A stretch of 51,189 nucleotides of DNA from an uncultured Lachnospiraceae bacterium (GTDB lineage: Bacteria; Bacillota; Clostridia; Lachnospirales; Lachnospiraceae), in NCBI GenBank assembly GCA_947629565.1, contig CANREG010000016.1, positions 1 to 51,189 on the forward strand. Direction: 5' to 3'. The notes beneath the pieces were generated by a model, which was not told where the DNA came from, made no database searches, and worked only from the letters and a program-made list of their open reading frames with translations. This document shows, in pieces, positions 41,134 to 49,400 of the stretch. Position numbers and translations under genes: made by a program. How positions within the stretch are numbered: the first letter of the stretch is position 1; every line of letters begins with the position of its first letter.

Positions 41134-43137
41134 TTAATCCTGAATCCGCTTAAACTTGTGTTCTAACTCCACTTTGGTCAGGGCAATCATTGTCGGTCTG
41201 CCATGCGGGCAGTTATAGGGATTATCGAGGGAAAGCATTTCGTCAATCAACCGGTCTGCCTCCATGGTCGTAATCTCCGTATTTCCCTTAATGGCCGCTT
41301 TGCAGGCCATGCCGGACAATTTCTCCACAAAAAAGTCCAAGCTGATTTTTCCCCGCTCCTCAGTCAGCGCATTCAACAGTTCGTCAAATAAAAGCTGCGG
41401 TTCCACGCCCATAATATCGTCCGGCACTGCCCGCACCACAATGGAATCATCTCCAAAATCCTCAATGTCAAAACCGGTCTGGGAAAATAATTCCATATGC
41501 TCTATCACCGTATTGTGTTCGACGCTGTCTAAATGCAGTACCTTTGCAGGAAGAAGCTGCTGGGATAATACCTGTTTTTTTGAAAGCTGCCGCATCAGCC
41601 GTTCAAACATCACCTTTTCATGGGCCGCATGCTGGTCCACAATATATAGCTTGTCCTCATACTCAATCAGCCAGTAGGTCTTAAATACCTGACCGATTAG
41701 ACGGTGTTTTTTTCTGGCGTTCTCGGACAAAAACTGCTCTACCGGCATGGTAAGCTGTTCCGGTTCGGAAGGCGCACCGGGTGTCTCTACAGACTTCGCA
41801 AGCGGTTCCGGTTTGGCATTGCCTGTTTCGGAGGGCGCATCAGGTGTCTCTACGGACTTCGTAAGATGTTCCGGTTCGGAAGGCGTACCGGATGTTTTTA
41901 CGGAAATACTCTGCTTGTCCGGAAAGGTAGTTGCTTTCTCCGGAAAAACCTTCTGTCTGTCTGCCTCCTTAACGGCTGCGGGTGGTTCATTTTTCCTCTG
42001 CTCCTCCTGATGCTTTACAATTCCCTGCTGATACCGCATGGCTCTGGCTTCCTTCTCAAAAGGCTCCGGTACATGGCTGGTACTGCTTCTCTGGCGTTCA
42101 ATGGTGATTGCCCGTTCTTCTTCGGCGCTTTTCAGCGAAACATCCTGAATCATTTCCTCGCTCAATAAAGCCTGACGGACGCTGTCTTTTACAAAATCAA
42201 ATAACTGCTCTCCGTCCGCATACTTAAATTCCATTTTCGTGGGGTGCACATTGACATCTAACTTGTTGCTGTCCAAGGTAAAATGCAGCGCCGTAAAGGG
42301 AAATTTATGCACCATAATAAAGGATTTGTAGCCCTCTTCAATGGCCTTGGTTACAATCTGATTCCGGATAGAACGGCCGTTGACAAAATAATGTTCGAAG
42401 CTGCGGTTTCCTTTGAATATATAGGACTTGCCGATATAGCCCTCTACTGCCATGCCGCTTAAAGAACGCTTGACCGGCAACAGGTTGGCAGACACATCTT
42501 TCCCATAAATATGATAAATCACATCTTGTAGCCTGCCATTTCCTGAGGTGGCAATTTTATTACTGCCGTTGATAATGTATTTAAAAGAGACCTCCGGGTG
42601 GGACAGGGCTAACTTTGTTATCAGCTCGGTTACATATCCCCCTTCTGTCATAGCGGTTTTTAAAAATTTTTTTCTGGCGGGTACATTGTAAAACAGATTG
42701 CGCACGATAACCGTAGTTCCAGCAGGAGCCCCGATTTCCTCCCTTGCAACCTCCTTGCTGCCATGGATTTCATACCGGATTCCCGTAAGCTCATGGGCTG
42801 TCTTTGTAATACACTCCACCTGGGCAACCGCCGCAATGCTGGCTAAAGCCTCGCCCCGGAAACCTAAGGAGCGCACGCTTAACAAATCTTCTATGGTCAT
42901 AATCTTGCTGGTGGCATGGCGGATAAATGCGGCAGGCACTTCTTCTTTTGCAATGCCTGCCCCGTTATCCGTAATCCGGATAAAGGAGATTCCGCCGTCC
43001 TTAATCTCTACGGTAACGGCTGTAGCTCCGGCGTCAATGGCATTTTCCACTAACTCCTTTACTACGGAGGAAGGCCGTTCGACAACCTCGCCAGCGGCAA
43101 TCTTATTTATCGTTGCGTGGTCTAAAATCTTTATCAT
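41134..43137 (-). CDS. mutL: DNA mismatch repair protein MutL
   Basis: A 667-residue MutL. GHKL ATPase motifs: ELVENAIDAGA, DNGAGI and GFRGEALASI. The C-terminal domain has the endonuclease metal motif DQHAAHEKVMFE (D501-E512), so it should nick DNA, as in species without MutH, and ends with NCPHGRPTM. Linker (about 330-465) is long and contains three copies of an SVETPxAPSEPE-like unit at 412-464. AGGAG precedes the ATG. Confidence 0.96.
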   Translation of the reverse strand: MIKILDHATINKIAAGEVVERPSSVVKELVENAIDAGATAVTVEIKDGGISFIRITDNGAGIAKEEVPAAFIRHATSKIMTIEDLLSVRSLGFRGEALASIAAVAQVECITKTAHELTGIRYEIHGSKEVAREEIGAPAGTTVIVRNLFYNVPARKKFLKTAMTEGGYVTELITKLALSHPEVSFKYIINGSNKIATSGNGRLQDVIYHIYGKDVSANLLPVKRSLSGMAVEGYIGKSYIFKGNRSFEHYFVNGRSIRNQIVTKAIEEGYKSFIMVHKFPFTALHFTLDSNKLDVNVHPTKMEFKYADGEQLFDFVKDSVRQALLSEEMIQDVSLKSAEEERAITIERQRSSTSHVPEPFEKEARAMRYQQGIVKHQEEQRKNEPPAAVKEADRQKVFPEKATTFPDKQSISVKTSGTPSEPEHLTKSVETPDAPSETGNAKPEPLAKSVETPGAPSEPEQLTMPVEQFLSENARKKHRLIGQVFKTYWLIEYEDKLYIVDQHAAHEKVMFERLMRQLSKKQVLSQQLLPAKVLHLDSVEHNTVIEHMELFSQTGFDIEDFGDDSIVVRAVPDDIMGVEPQLLFDELLNALTEERGKISLDFFVEKLSGMACKAAIKGNTEITTMEADRLIDEMLSLDNPYNCPHGRPTMIALTKVELEHKFKRIQD
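41746..41904 (-). repeat. mutL: Three imperfect repeats in the MutL linker
   Basis: Units SVKTSGTPSEPEHLTK, SVETPDAPSETGN... and SVETPGAPSEPEQLTM (residues 412-427, 428-448, 449-464). Confidence 0.8.
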
Positions 43138-43202
43138 TTGTCAACTCCTATTATCATCAGTTATCTATCTGAAATCAAATACATCTGCTTTATCACACCA
43201 TA

Positions 43203-43754
43203 TTAATTAGAAAGCGCTTTATAAAATGAATAATCTACGAAACCACTCATGTTTTCTAATGCCCCTTTTTCTAGTTCCTTAATCATCAGACAGTCCGGGT
43301 GGGGCAAATGAATCTTAGGCCCCGCTTCAATTCCAAACTTATAGCTTGGCTGGAAACCACGACAATTATAATTTTTAGGGTCACCTTCAACGAGGACAGC
43401 TTTGAATCCGAGATTTTTTGCTTTTTCAAATCCATATTCCAATAGTTCTTTTGAAATATGCTGCCTTTGTAGTTCTGTTTTCACTGCAACAGGTGTCAAT
43501 ATTAACAGTTGATTCTCATACCTTCCCTCGATATGAAAACGGGAAAACATGGCGTAGCCGATGATTTCATCCTTTTCATTTACCATTATCAGTTCCAGTT
43601 CAGGGATATAGTATTTTTTAGAGCGTATTTCCTCAACTAATTGCCTGACAGTTTTTCCCTCCTCAAGATTATCCCATTCAGTGAAAACGGATTCAACCAA
43701 ATCCAGCGAGGCAGTCAGATATTTATTTTCCATAGCCTTTATAATTCTTTCCAT
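43203..43754 (-). CDS. GNAT family N-acetyltransferase
   Basis: A 183-residue protein resembling YhbS-type GNATs. The acetyl-CoA region reads ILTPVAVKTELQRQHISKEL near residue 85, followed by GFKAVLVEGDPKNYNCRGFQ, which also fits the family. Substrate unknown. TAAAAGGAGA precedes the ATG. It is the first of a run of small accessory genes pointing away from mutL's start. Confidence 0.82.
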   Translation of the reverse strand: MERIIKAMENKYLTASLDLVESVFTEWDNLEEGKTVRQLVEEIRSKKYYIPELELIMVNEKDEIIGYAMFSRFHIEGRYENQLLILTPVAVKTELQRQHISKELLEYGFEKAKNLGFKAVLVEGDPKNYNCRGFQPSYKFGIEAGPKIHLPHPDCLMIKELEKGALENMSGFVDYSFYKALSN

Positions 43755-43789
43755 TTGCTATCTCCTTTTAAGAATTATTGAATACATTT

Positions 43790-44200
43790 TTACTCGATAA
43801 CCAATTTCGCATAGGTTTCTCCGTCCTCTTCGCAATCCTTGTTGTATACATGTTTTCCTATGATACTTCGCAATTCTTTAATATCGTCTATTTCCTCAGA
43901 GGCAAATTCAAGATAACATACTTTTGAATCGGAAACATTTAAATCTTCATAAAAATCAGAAATATAGCAACAAAATTCATCTAATAAATCTTCTAAAGGA
44001 TACTGGGAAATATCATCGGCATAATTTCCTTCTTCATACTCCGGCTCCTGTTCAAACGATAAGGAGGTTACATATAGCACTTCCTCTCCTTCCTTATATT
44101 CATAGATTTCCGGTTCGACTTCGTTATATTTTCGTTTTTTAAACAGGGAAAGCCCTTTCTTTAAATATTTTTCTGCCTTATAGTTTTTAATATTTTTCAT
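43790..44200 (-). CDS. Hypothetical acidic protein
   Basis: I do not recognise a family. The 136-residue product has a basic N-terminus (KNIKNYKAEKYLKKGLSLFKKRK) and then a strongly acidic remainder (many Glu/Asp/Tyr, for example EYEEGNYADDISQYPLEDLL). No membrane segment. GGAGG precedes ATG 44200; the frame opens 66 nt earlier but lacks a ribosome-binding site. It could be an immunity- or antitoxin-like small protein, but nothing proves it. Confidence 0.6.
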   Translation of the reverse strand: MKNIKNYKAEKYLKKGLSLFKKRKYNEVEPEIYEYKEGEEVLYVTSLSFEQEPEYEEGNYADDISQYPLEDLLDEFCCYISDFYEDLNVSDSKVCYLEFASEEIDDIKELRSIIGKHVYNKDCEEDGETYAKLVIE

Positions 44201-44255
44201 TCGATTCCTCCTGGTATTTTTAATATAAATCTTTTGAATAATACATTTTTTCTCC

Positions 44256-44783
44256 TCACTTTTCAAGTAAAAACACAGTTAAATCTTCATAAGGATTGGT
44301 TTTAGCCAGCCCCAATGCCGTAACCTGTCCGGAAAATGCGCCGAACTGGTGCTGCAACACAGAAAATGCCTCCTTCATTTCCTCCTTGGAGAGCTTCTTT
44401 CCCATCGTAGCATGGGGAAACCATGAAAAGGGCTGATAATACCGGCTTATGGTGATATCCTGAATCTGTATCAGACTGTCATAAATCTGTTGGGACAGGG
44501 ATTGCAGATATACATTCAGCACAGGCGCTAAATAGATAACGGAGGGGAAAAAAGTACCGACGCTTACCCATTGTAAAGTACCTACAGATAATCTCTCCGC
44601 TGCTTTTTCCAATAACCGGACTGCCTCTGCTTCCCGATTGGTTTCAAAGGCAGACAGGGTAATGTGGGGCGGAACATGGTTATCCGTCATGTAGGTATTC
44701 CCGGTTTTTGCCGCAAGCTGATTTATATATTGCGTGAGCCTGTTGTTGGTGTTATCGTCAAAATACGCAGATATCAGATACAT
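44256..44783 (-). CDS. 2H phosphoesterase / 2'-5' RNA ligase family protein
   Basis: A 175-residue protein carrying the two HxT motifs of 2H phosphoesterases: H40-I-T42 in PPHITLSAF and H124-A-T126 in FPHATMGKK. Family members open cyclic phosphates or 2'-5' linkages of nucleotides and RNA; the actual substrate is unknown. ATG 44783 follows GGAAGAAG; a TTG 18 nt upstream also opens the frame. Confidence 0.85.
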   Translation of the reverse strand: MYLISAYFDDNTNNRLTQYINQLAAKTGNTYMTDNHVPPHITLSAFETNREAEAVRLLEKAAERLSVGTLQWVSVGTFFPSVIYLAPVLNVYLQSLSQQIYDSLIQIQDITISRYYQPFSWFPHATMGKKLSKEEMKEAFSVLQHQFGAFSGQVTALGLAKTNPYEDLTVFLLEK

Positions 44784-44841
44784 ATTTTCTTCTTCCTTCA
44801 AAAAATATTAGCTAAACTAAAACTTTCCTTTCGCTTTACAT

Positions 44842-45315
44842 TTACAGACGACAAAGCATAATATATTCTTCCTCGTTTTCATCCACAATTTCAAATCCGG
44901 TTTTAAGATACATTCTTACAGCATAATTTGCCTTTTGAACTGCAAGGGACGCTTGTTTATATCCCCTATCCTTCAAAATGCAGAGCATTTCTTTCATTAA
45001 AGCAGTGCCTATGCCTAAGCCGCGATATTCTTTGTACAGGGAAATTGCAAAGGAGGGCGTGTTGTCATCAATGTGCCCGTAATCGTCCATAATGCGTACC
45101 CAAACGGCACCGACAACTTTTTTACCCACTTCTGCAAGCAAGCCTATATCATCTTTTTTCTGCCCAAATCCGGATATATATACCTGTAATTCCGGCTGGT
45201 TGATAATCGTTTTTGGAGGCATAACCATTCCTTCCGGCACAAAAATAGCTTCGTACAGAAAATCTTCAAGTAAACCGTATTCTTCCTTTGATATTTTCCT
45301 GATTGTATACTCCAT
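44842..45315 (-). CDS. GNAT family N-acetyltransferase
   Basis: A 157-residue GNAT. The acetyl-CoA loop is YRGLGIGTALMKEML, preceded by the strand PSFAISLYKE and followed by ASLAVQKANYAVRMYLKTGF, the usual C-terminal motif. Substrate unknown. AGGAGGAGG precedes the ATG. Confidence 0.87.
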   Translation of the reverse strand: MEYTIRKISKEEYGLLEDFLYEAIFVPEGMVMPPKTIINQPELQVYISGFGQKKDDIGLLAEVGKKVVGAVWVRIMDDYGHIDDNTPSFAISLYKEYRGLGIGTALMKEMLCILKDRGYKQASLAVQKANYAVRMYLKTGFEIVDENEEEYIMLCRL

Positions 45316-45359
45316 AACCGCCTCCTCCTACTGTTCTTTCAAAATAAACTATTGACACG

Positions 45360-45764
45360 TTACCATATCTCGCCCTTCTTAAATTTTTCTGCTTCTTTAA
45401 TTTTTATAAGCAATCCAGCACAATAATACCATACTACTATTACTAAATATGTCTTTTCTTCTGAACAGCGCTCTACTACTCCTGTTTTAATAAAAACATA
45501 CCAATCGTATAGCAAAAAAATAATCTCAGGTATAAATATCGCATAAGAAAAAACACCTAATAGACTCATTCTATTTCGTTCTTTTGCACTTGTTGTTGTT
45601 CCCCAAGTAGTTTTATGTGCAATTAGCATTGTAGCTAATTTTCTATTTTTAATGGTAATTTTTTTACTGAATGTTTTAAATGTCATAGAATGTATTCTGC
45701 ATGCCCCTATAAAACATATTAATGTTATTACTGTCATATATATCATGGCTAAAAAATCGCACAT
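45360..45764 (-). CDS. Hypothetical membrane protein
   Basis: I do not recognise a family. The 134-residue product has about three hydrophobic segments (MIYMTVITLICFIGACRI, VFSYAIFIPEIIFLLYDWYVF, YLVIVVWYYCAGLLI) with a basic cytoplasmic loop between the first two. GGGAGG precedes the ATG. It is one of the small accessory genes and base composition is AT-rich. Confidence 0.6.
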   Translation of the reverse strand: MCDFLAMIYMTVITLICFIGACRIHSMTFKTFSKKITIKNRKLATMLIAHKTTWGTTTSAKERNRMSLLGVFSYAIFIPEIIFLLYDWYVFIKTGVVERCSEEKTYLVIVVWYYCAGLLIKIKEAEKFKKGEIW

Positions 45765-45805
45765 TACATACCTCCCGATTCCAATTAGTTCACTTCTTTA
45801 CACAT

Positions 45806-46312
45806 TCAATTGTCTTCAAAACATAGTTGTATATTGTCTATTACCATCTCTTTGCACTTCCATTCTTCGCCCATAACATAATACTTTTCTGTCGTATCAA
45901 GAGCTACATCTTTAAAACCGACGGATTTATAACAGTAATAAGCCGGAAGGTTATTCTCAAAAACACCCAATGATGCTTTTTTCGCTCCATATATTCCAAA
46001 TGCGTATTTCAGTCCTAACCGGAGCATAGTTTTTCCACAGCCTTTTCCTCTCTTGTGAGGGGCTACAATAACAAATCCAAAGCGTAGTTCATCCAATGAT
46101 TCATCTGGAGTTCTTAGCGTAAAAAAGCCAATATTCCCTGTTTCATCAAATGCTGTAAGCGGCATCAGAGAGGTCACAAAACTAAATTCACTTTGTGTTA
46201 TGGGATAATTGCCAAGTACACCTGCCGACCATTGATAAAATGCTTTTTCATCTTGACACCACGATAATATTGTATCTGCATCTGAATCTTTATATGGTCT
46301 TATTCTTATCAT
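45806..46312 (-). CDS. GNAT family N-acetyltransferase
   Basis: A 168-residue RimJ/RimL-like GNAT. MIRIRPYKDSDADTILSW is the typical start, and APHKRGKGCGKTMLRLGL is the acetyl-CoA loop, followed by ASLGVFENNLPAYYCYKSVG. GAGG precedes ATG 46312; the frame runs 39 nt further upstream into the intergenic repeat and is not used. Confidence 0.87.
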   Translation of the reverse strand: MIRIRPYKDSDADTILSWCQDEKAFYQWSAGVLGNYPITQSEFSFVTSLMPLTAFDETGNIGFFTLRTPDESLDELRFGFVIVAPHKRGKGCGKTMLRLGLKYAFGIYGAKKASLGVFENNLPAYYCYKSVGFKDVALDTTEKYYVMGEEWKCKEMVIDNIQLCFEDN

Positions 46313-46320
46313 TTGCTTTG

Positions 46321-46373
46321 CCTCGCTAAATCCTGATTTTTTTCTCCGCAACTTCCTGTCAAATAAGAATTTA
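46321..46373. repeat. Intergenic direct repeat, copy 1
   Basis: About 53 bp shared with 46703-46755 (core TCTCCGCAACTTCCYGTCAA, and AAATCYTGATTTTTT). It begins within two bases of the TfoX-like stop and ends at the ribosome-binding region of the GNAT gene. Confidence 0.8.
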
Positions 46374-46374
46374 C

Positions 46375-46695
46375 CTATTTCTTCTTTTTCGGTTTTGGTG
46401 TTGGCAATTCCTCATACACGGCGTTGAATAAACCTGTCAAAAACTCTCTGTTATCAACTTCGTCCACCAACAACATTTCTTTTGCTCCCTCATAGGGTAA
46501 TTCATACGAGGCTGTTGGCATATAGTTGATTGCTGCTTTTACTGGTTTTACAAGCAACCTGTCATCATAGATACCGCCTACGATTTTGCCACGATAATAG
46601 ATGATAAATTCTCCCATCATAGCCCGATATGTAATTTCATCCAATTCGGATAATTGCTCTAAAATAAAATCTAAATATTCTTTACTTGACGCCAT
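46375..46695 (-). CDS. TfoX/Sxy N-terminal domain protein
   Basis: A 106-residue protein matching the TfoX N-terminal domain (MMGEFIIYYRGKIVGGIYDD, LLVKPVKAA, YELPYEGAKEMLLVDEVDN), with a Lys-rich tail (PKPKKKK). In gamma-proteobacteria TfoX governs competence genes; in Clostridia small TfoX-domain proteins have unknown roles. The gene stands alone between two copies of a direct repeat, like a cassette. Confidence 0.85.
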   Translation of the reverse strand: MASSKEYLDFILEQLSELDEITYRAMMGEFIIYYRGKIVGGIYDDRLLVKPVKAAINYMPTASYELPYEGAKEMLLVDEVDNREFLTGLFNAVYEELPTPKPKKKK

Positions 46696-46702
46696 TATTC
46701 CA

Positions 46703-46755
46703 CCTCAAATCTTGATTTTTTGTTCTCCGCAACTTCCCGTCAAACGGGAAATTAA
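46703..46755. repeat. Intergenic direct repeat, copy 2
   Basis: Second copy of the 53-bp repeat. It contains a perfect 7-bp hairpin, TTCCCGT (46734-46740) and ACGGGAA (46744-46750), that is degraded in copy 1. It spans the stop of the SdpI-like gene to the ribosome-binding site of the TfoX-like gene. Confidence 0.8.
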
Positions 46756-47129
46756 CGGCGAATCCCATTTTTATCAAATGTCTTTTTCAGTGCAGCCTCT
46801 GTGGGGAAAATTGCCCCAATAAGCGGAACAAGCTGCACGATACAAACAATGTCTCCAACAGTTCCAATTATATCCGTTCCTTTGTCAAACACAAATATTA
46901 AGGGAATAACAGATAATGGTAATAATACCAATCCGCATTTGAGCCATAGCCTTCCGCAATACTTATGCGCAAATTCCCATGTATCTTTGTTTTTCATTGA
47001 CATCGTTGTCCTATATCCAAATATGGGGTTAATATTGCGGGGAGATTTTGTTATGAACAGTTTACCCAAAGCAATCATTGTCAATGGAATAAGTAAATCC
47101 ATCAACAACATAAATATCCAAAATCCCAT
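46752..47129 (-). CDS. SdpI family membrane protein
   Basis: A 125-residue protein with about three to four hydrophobic segments and the cytoplasmic motif FGYRTTMSMKNKDTWEFA, the SdpI-type signature (GYRT-xSMKN). In Bacillus SdpI confers immunity to the SdpC toxin; most homologues are of unknown function. GGGGG precedes the ATG. No toxin gene is visible beside it. Confidence 0.8.
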   Translation of the reverse strand: MGFWIFMLLMDLLIPLTMIALGKLFITKSPRNINPIFGYRTTMSMKNKDTWEFAHKYCGRLWLKCGLVLLPLSVIPLIFVFDKGTDIIGTVGDIVCIVQLVPLIGAIFPTEAALKKTFDKNGIRR

Positions 47130-47238
47130 TCATTTATCCCCCTTTGTAAACACCGATTGCAAGTGCTTTTTTATCGATTTCAACAGGTTCATTTTAGCAG
47201 ATGATTTTAAGTGTTGCAAGGCATAAGGACATTGAGAT

Positions 47239-47272
47239 AAAATCCTACATTGACTGACTAGAGCAGGATTTT
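47239..47272. repeat. Inverted repeat in the SdpI-HAD intergenic region
   Basis: AAAATCCT (47239-47246) and AGGATTTT (47265-47272), 8 bp with an 18-nt loop, in the 229-nt gap between divergent genes. Otherwise I see nothing definite in the gap. Confidence 0.35.
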
Positions 47273-47358
47273 GAAAAATAATTCCGGCAAACTTCTCTTT
47301 TAGAATTTTCAGTGGCATATTCACAAGCAATATGCTACACTAATAGGGGTGATATATT

Positions 47359-47802
47359 ATGACGATTTTCTTGGACATAGACGGAGTATTAAACAGGCAA
47401 TCACAATGGAAGACGCTCTACACGATAAATGAAGAATGTGTAAAGGAATTTGCTAATTTATGCAATAAATTACCTAATAAACCGGATATCGTGCTGACAT
47501 CTTCGTGGCGGCACGGGTTTACCTCTACGCTCAATCCGCAAAATGCATCTTATATCAAAAATCTGGAAAATATGCTGAAAAAATATGGAATCACTATATC
47601 AGACAAAACGCCGGATTTGCGAGGAAGAACCAGAGATAAGGAAATCCAACGCTATCTGTACTTTCATCAGCAGGTGACAAAATATATCATTATTGATGAT
47701 GATAAAAATGAATATGCGGAAATTAACAAACATAACTATTTCGTGGACGCTGCGTATGGATTTAGTCAAAAGGATATTAAGGGCGTGATGAAATGTATTT
47801 AA
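47359..47802 (+). CDS. HAD domain protein (RNA-repair HAD type)
   Basis: A 147-residue HAD-superfamily phosphatase-like protein. Motif I is FLDIDGVLN (D6, D8), motif II LTSSWR, motif III a Lys/Arg region (RDKEIQRYL), and motif IV IIIDDD. This is the compact version seen as 'HAD domain in Swiss Army Knife RNA repair proteins', with likely 3'- or 5'-phosphatase activity on nucleic acid or nucleotide (inference). Start at 47359 after GGGGTGAT. Confidence 0.82.
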   Translation: MTIFLDIDGVLNRQSQWKTLYTINEECVKEFANLCNKLPNKPDIVLTSSWRHGFTSTLNPQNASYIKNLENMLKKYGITISDKTPDLRGRTRDKEIQRYLYFHQQVTKYIIIDDDKNEYAEINKHNYFVDAAYGFSQKDIKGVMKCI

Positions 47803-47940
47803 GATGTTATTTTTGTTATGGAAAAAAGTCAGATAGTTGACGCCGGAACGCATGATGAGCTTATGGAAAGATGCAATCTGTATACAGAATTTACACAAAT
47901 GCAGAAATATAAATCAAAGAGGGAAAGATACTATGGATAA
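47803..47940 (+). pseudogene. C-terminal remnant of an ABC exporter ATPase
   Basis: From 47803 the frame reads DVIFVMEKSQIVDAGTHDEL, then MERCNLYTEFTQMQKYK and a stop at 47938. This is the end of an MsbA/bacteriocin-exporter-type nucleotide-binding domain (H-loop region with 'I-V-x-G-T-H-x-E-L'). The Walker motifs and membrane part are missing; the upstream HAD gene ends one base before. Its stop overlaps the start of the next ABC ATPase. Confidence 0.75.
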
Positions 47941-48667
47941 CTTTATCAAAATTGAAAAAATCAGCAAGGCGTATAAGCACGTGCCGATTTTGAAGGAGAT
48001 TTCCTTTGAAATACACAAAGGCAAGATATACGGTTTTGTTGGACCAAATGGCGCAGGTAAGACAACCACAATTAAAGTGCTTTGCGGATTGACAAAAGCA
48101 GATTCAGGAAAGATTCTGTATCAGAACGAACAGGTCTCTAATCTGTATGAAGCAATGAACGGAAAGCTTGGAGCGCTGGTTAATGAACCGTCTTTTTACG
48201 GGGATTTATCTGCCGAGGAGAACTTAAAAATAATCAGTATTTATAAAAAGGCTGGCAGTGACGACATCAACGAAATACTGGAAGTAGTAGGTCTCAAGGA
48301 TGCGGGCAAAAAGAAATGCAAGAATTTTTCGCTGGGAATGAAGCAGAGGCTGGGGATTGCCGAGGCATTAATTGGAAAGCCGCAGTTGTTGATTCTTGAC
48401 GAGCCAATCAACGGGCTTGATCCTCAGGGAATATATGAAATTCGAGAGCTGATTACTGAACTCAAAGAAAAATACGAAACAACAATCATTATTTCCAGTC
48501 ACATACTCAATGAACTTGAAATGGTTTGTGATGAGTTAATTATTATTGATGGCGGTCAGATAAAATTCTGCGGTGATCTGGATGGACTTAAGGCAGCAAC
48601 CAATTCGGAGAAACTGGAGGAATGTTATTTCAAAATATTGAGAGGTGCATCTGATGATAAAGCTTGA
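47933..48667 (+). CDS. ABC transporter ATP-binding protein (LanF/BcrA-like)
   Basis: A 244-residue nucleotide-binding subunit. Walker A GPNGAGKT (37-44), signature FSLGMKQRL, Walker B LLILDEP and H-loop SSHIL are intact. It resembles drug/lantibiotic-protection ABC ATPases (BcrA, LanF). The start at 47933 sits inside the remnant's last codons with AGGGAAAG upstream. The two following genes encode the membrane subunits, with the first permease start overlapping this stop. Confidence 0.92.
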   Translation: MDNFIKIEKISKAYKHVPILKEISFEIHKGKIYGFVGPNGAGKTTTIKVLCGLTKADSGKILYQNEQVSNLYEAMNGKLGALVNEPSFYGDLSAEENLKIISIYKKAGSDDINEILEVVGLKDAGKKKCKNFSLGMKQRLGIAEALIGKPQLLILDEPINGLDPQGIYEIRELITELKEKYETTIIISSHILNELEMVCDELIIIDGGQIKFCGDLDGLKAATNSEKLEECYFKILRGASDDKA

Positions 48668-49394
48668 GTGGAATAAAATAAGACGTAACCTGCTGCCGTA
48701 TATTGTGTTGTGTCTCATGCCTGTTTTGATTAATATATTGTTGGTTTTAGATTTGCATTTCAGGTATAGTTATCTACTCAATCAGAAAGACGAGTTGGGA
48801 TTTACTTACTGGCAATTAATATTCAAGGAACAGAATATCTTTATGATAAATCAGCTTATACCACTGTTTGCATCGATGCTGGTATTTATGCTTTTTCATG
48901 TTGAGACGAAGTATAATGCGTGGACAAATGTCAGATTATATAATCTGCGTATCGATGGCATTGTGAAGGGTAAGTTTGTATTTGCTCTGATATTTATAAT
49001 TATTTTAACGTTGTTAAGTTGCATTACGATTATACCGGTAGGCAGAATTACCGGAGTAACAACGCCTGTTGAATGGAAACTTATGGTAATCGTATTCATA
49101 ACACTGGTGATGGGGGCTTTGTCAGCGGCGGCAATCGCGTTTTTGATTATATCTCTTACATCCAAAATGGTGAACATGGTCATAATATCATGTTTCATAT
49201 TCTTGTTTTCAGCAATTTTGCAGAATGTCAATCAGGATGTGATGACAATGCTTAATCCATATTCATTTGCTACCCTGTGTTACACTCAGAATTGGAAAGA
49301 TGTGTTGATTCATCTATTGATGACGACTGTATGGATTGTAGTATGTTTCGTAGTTGGCACGAGAAGATTAGAACAGAGAAAGGAACTGGAGTAA
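48654..49394 (+). CDS. ABC-2 type permease (LanE-like)
   Basis: A 246-residue membrane subunit with about six hydrophobic segments. It begins MIKLEWNKIRRNLLPY, the usual cytoplasmic start of lantibiotic-immunity permeases. GAGGT precedes ATG 48654 at 7 nt; the GTG at 48645 in the ribosome-binding region is not used. The ORF overlaps the ATPase gene by 14 nt. Confidence 0.85.
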   Translation: MIKLEWNKIRRNLLPYIVLCLMPVLINILLVLDLHFRYSYLLNQKDELGFTYWQLIFKEQNIFMINQLIPLFASMLVFMLFHVETKYNAWTNVRLYNLRIDGIVKGKFVFALIFIIILTLLSCITIIPVGRITGVTTPVEWKLMVIVFITLVMGALSAAAIAFLIISLTSKMVNMVIISCFIFLFSAILQNVNQDVMTMLNPYSFATLCYTQNWKDVLIHLLMTTVWIVVCFVVGTRRLEQRKELE

Positions 49395-49400
49395 TCACGA

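Noticed and set aside
43203-47129. Idea that the accessory strip is a true integron array
   Set aside because: Only two copies of the intergenic repeat were found, no integron-type integrase is present, and the other gaps do not contain the repeat.
47130-47330. 66-codon minus-strand frame upstream of the SdpI-like gene
   Set aside because: No recognisable domain and no ribosome-binding site; most of it lies across an inverted repeat. It may be a leader, but evidence is too weak.
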